Source: Clostridium sp. CAG:632 (GTDB lineage: Bacteria; Bacillota; Clostridia; Lachnospirales; Lachnospiraceae). From it: a stretch of DNA of 7,435 nt. The stretch is taken from positions 9,416 to 16,850 of the forward strand of contig HF991366.1 in NCBI GenBank assembly GCA_000431515.1. The letters run 5' to 3'. This document shows, in pieces, positions 6,347 through 7,435 of the stretch. Within the stretch, counting starts at the first letter, position 1. Each line of letters opens with the position of its first letter. The translations under genes and the position numbers were made by a program. Under the pieces are notes generated by a model. That model ran no database searches, was not told the origin of the DNA, and worked only from the letters and a program-made list of their open reading frames with translations.

Positions 6347-7257
6347 ACCGTTTCCTCCCATTCTATGATCTTTTTCTGCAGCAGAAGCTGATATCGTCCA
6401 TCCCCGGAAAGCGGAGTCGGACTGATGGCTATTACTACATTTCTATGAATGCTTTCCAGGTGTTTCTGTTTTATGATCATTGCGTCACATATGATCCCCA
6501 ATAATTCTCCCTGTTCTTTTCCGACAGAGCGGTATGGAATCCATCGAATGCCGGATAGCGCCCGTTCTGCGATCAGGTCATAATCAATCCTGCCGGTGTC
6601 CAGATATGTCTGTACAAGACTCTCATAGTCCTGTGACAACAATGTCCGGAACCATTTCGCCTCCGCTAATATCACCGGCCGGTGGCTGATCGGATCTATC
6701 AGAAAATTACCGGTATCCAATAGTCCCCTTCCCTGTATCCGGTTATCTTTCCAGCACAAAATTACCTGATAATAAGGATTTTGCCATTCCTCGCGGATAC
6801 CGGCTGCTCCGGTCCCCAGAATACCGAATATGGCACCGGATGCAATTACCAGTATTGTGAGTCCGCGAAGCCCTAATCCGTTTTCCGTACAAAGTTTTTT
6901 AATATATGTACCCAAGCCCGTCTCCAGATACAGCCAGTTCATAATTCCTCCCAGCAGGAAGGTTACCCCCAGCATACAGAGATAGCTCTTTACCATCTCC
7001 CATACCGAATGTGGTGAGAACGCCAGCCAGCACATGAAAAGTCCCATAACTCCATATCCCAGAACCGTATAGATCCAGGCTTTCGGTACCGGGATCCATA
7101 CAAGAATCGTTACAAGAAAGGCTCCTGCAAGTGCTGCAATCAGCTGCCGCCACCACACCGGATGTTTTCTGCATAGCTTGCCGGTCAGCCAGAGAATCCA
7201 TGCATCCATTCCAAAATTGATCAAAAACAAAATATCCAGATAGATTCTATATCTCAC
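6334..7257 (-). CDS. spoIIGA: SpoIIGA, membrane aspartic protease that processes pro-sigma-E
   Basis: SpoIIGA sits in the sporulation septum and cleaves pro-sigma-E in the mother cell, after activation by the forespore signal SpoIIR (not in this window). The 307-residue protein has five hydrophobic segments (about 4-24, 37-55, 61-81, 88-109 and 131-150) followed by a cytoplasmic protease domain. LLDTGNFLIDPISHRPVIL at 179-197 carries the DTG-type motif with the likely catalytic Asp181; the IPYRSVGKEQGELLGI stretch at 240-255 is the conserved second motif. Length matches the family (about 300). The start is GTG at 7257, with GGGAGG (7269-7264) 6 nt upstream; no better in-frame ATG is present nearby. 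Its end overlaps sigE, its substrate gene, as in other spore formers. A likely Spo0A-dependent promoter lies upstream, but the evidence for it is weak. Confidence 0.96.
   Translation of the reverse strand: MRYRIYLDILFLINFGMDAWILWLTGKLCRKHPVWWRQLIAALAGAFLVTILVWIPVPKAWIYTVLGYGVMGLFMCWLAFSPHSVWEMVKSYLCMLGVTFLLGGIMNWLYLETGLGTYIKKLCTENGLGLRGLTILVIASGAIFGILGTGAAGIREEWQNPYYQVILCWKDNRIQGRGLLDTGNFLIDPISHRPVILAEAKWFRTLLSQDYESLVQTYLDTGRIDYDLIAERALSGIRWIPYRSVGKEQGELLGIICDAMIIKQKHLESIHRNVVIAISPTPLSGDGRYQLLLQKKIIEWEETVCCR
6354..6359 (-). promoter_or_regulatory. Ribosome binding site deciding the sigE start
   Basis: GGGAGG on the minus strand lies 7 nt before the ATG at 6346 and within the last codons of spoIIGA. 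It supports the 243-residue form over the 248-residue form starting at 6361, which would begin by translating the SD itself. Confidence 0.85.
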
Positions 7258-7263
7258 TTCCCG

Positions 7264-7269
7264 CCTCCC
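7264..7269 (-). promoter_or_regulatory. Ribosome binding site for the GTG start of spoIIGA
   Basis: GGGAGG on the minus strand ends 6 nt before the GTG at 7257. This strong, well-placed SD supports use of the non-ATG start codon. Confidence 0.85.
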
Positions 7270-7281
7270 ATTCTTTTCTGT

Positions 7282-7314
7282 ATTCTACATCCATCCGTCT
7301 GCGATTCCTGTCTC
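7282..7314 (-). promoter_or_regulatory. Candidate spoIIG-type promoter with long spacer
   Basis: TAGAAT (7287-7282, 5 of 6 match to the -10) has no good -35 at 17 bp, but GAGACA (7314-7309, 4 of 6) lies at 21-bp spacing. The B. subtilis spoIIG promoter, which is sigma-A dependent and activated by Spo0A-P, also has an abnormally long spacer (22 bp). Degenerate 0A-box-like sequences are nearby: TGAGACA (7315-7309, reverse orientation, 5 of 7) and GGTCGTA (7346-7340, 5 of 7). None is a perfect box, so this is only a candidate. Confidence 0.3.
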
Positions 7315-7380
7315 ATTCTGGCTGACAATTCCGATGTTTTACGACCATTCCACGCCGGAGCCCTCTCTGTGCTATAACAC

Positions 7381-7429
7381 AAAAGCTCCGGGACAACCGT
7401 TACCAGCTTTCCCGGAGCATTTTATTTCT
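7381..7429. terminator. Intrinsic terminator between the upstream gene and spoIIGA
   Basis: GCTCCGGGA (7385-7393) and TCCCGGAGC (7410-7418) form a perfect 9-bp G+C-rich stem with a 16-nt loop. On the minus strand the stem is followed directly by TTTT (7384-7381), which suits termination of a minus-strand gene lying beyond the right edge. On the plus strand it is followed by ATTTTATTT (7419-7427), so it may work in both directions. In related genomes ftsZ often precedes spoIIGA; that identity is inference only. Confidence 0.85.
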
Positions 7430-7435
7430 AAACTC

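Noticed and set aside
7369..7380. Imperfect palindrome GTGCTATAACAC next to the terminator as an operator or extended -10
   Set aside because: One central pair mismatches, and no acceptable -35 lies 16-18 bp upstream (that region is the terminator stem). A single 12-bp near-palindrome is weak evidence.

Overview
The window looks like chromosomal DNA from an anaerobic, endospore-forming Firmicute, most likely a Clostridia / Lachnospiraceae-type gut organism. This rests on protein content: two sporulation sigma factors with the SpoIIGA pro-sigma protease, LepA-HemW-HrcA in the order typical of Firmicutes, a perfect CIRCE operator, and strong GGAGG-type ribosome binding sites. The family-level assignment is inference. 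No rRNA, tRNA, CRISPR array, insertion sequence or phage gene was seen.

Layout, right to left (most genes are on the minus strand). A strong hairpin terminator (about 7381-7429) separates an unseen upstream gene from spoIIGA (7257-6334, GTG start). spoIIGA overlaps sigE (6346-5615) by 13 bp. sigG (4844-5638) is the only plus-strand gene. It runs head-on into sigE, and the two 3' ends overlap by 24 bp. A roughly 130-bp divergent promoter region separates sigG from lepA (4713-2899), which is followed after 38 bp by hemW (2860-1709). A separate promoter plus CIRCE (1608-1674) then starts the heat-shock operon: hrcA (1557-514) and a Lys/Glu-rich reading frame (491 to the window edge) that sits where grpE is expected but does not look like GrpE in its first 163 residues.

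How the genes work together. SpoIIGA is the membrane protease that removes the pro-sequence of sigma-E in the mother cell; sigma-G is the late forespore sigma factor. LepA (EF4) is a translational GTPase and HemW a radical-SAM-type haem chaperone; the two appear to form a housekeeping operon. HrcA represses its own operon through CIRCE.

The points most worth a second look are the inverted, convergent sigG (usually collinear with spoIIGA-sigE), with no visible terminator between it and sigE; the unexplained Lys/Glu-rich protein downstream of hrcA; the nearly abutting -35 elements of the sigG and lepA promoters; and a glutamate in sigma-G at the position where Bacillus subtilis has the CsfB-contacting Asn45. 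I found no wholly new multi-gene system here.
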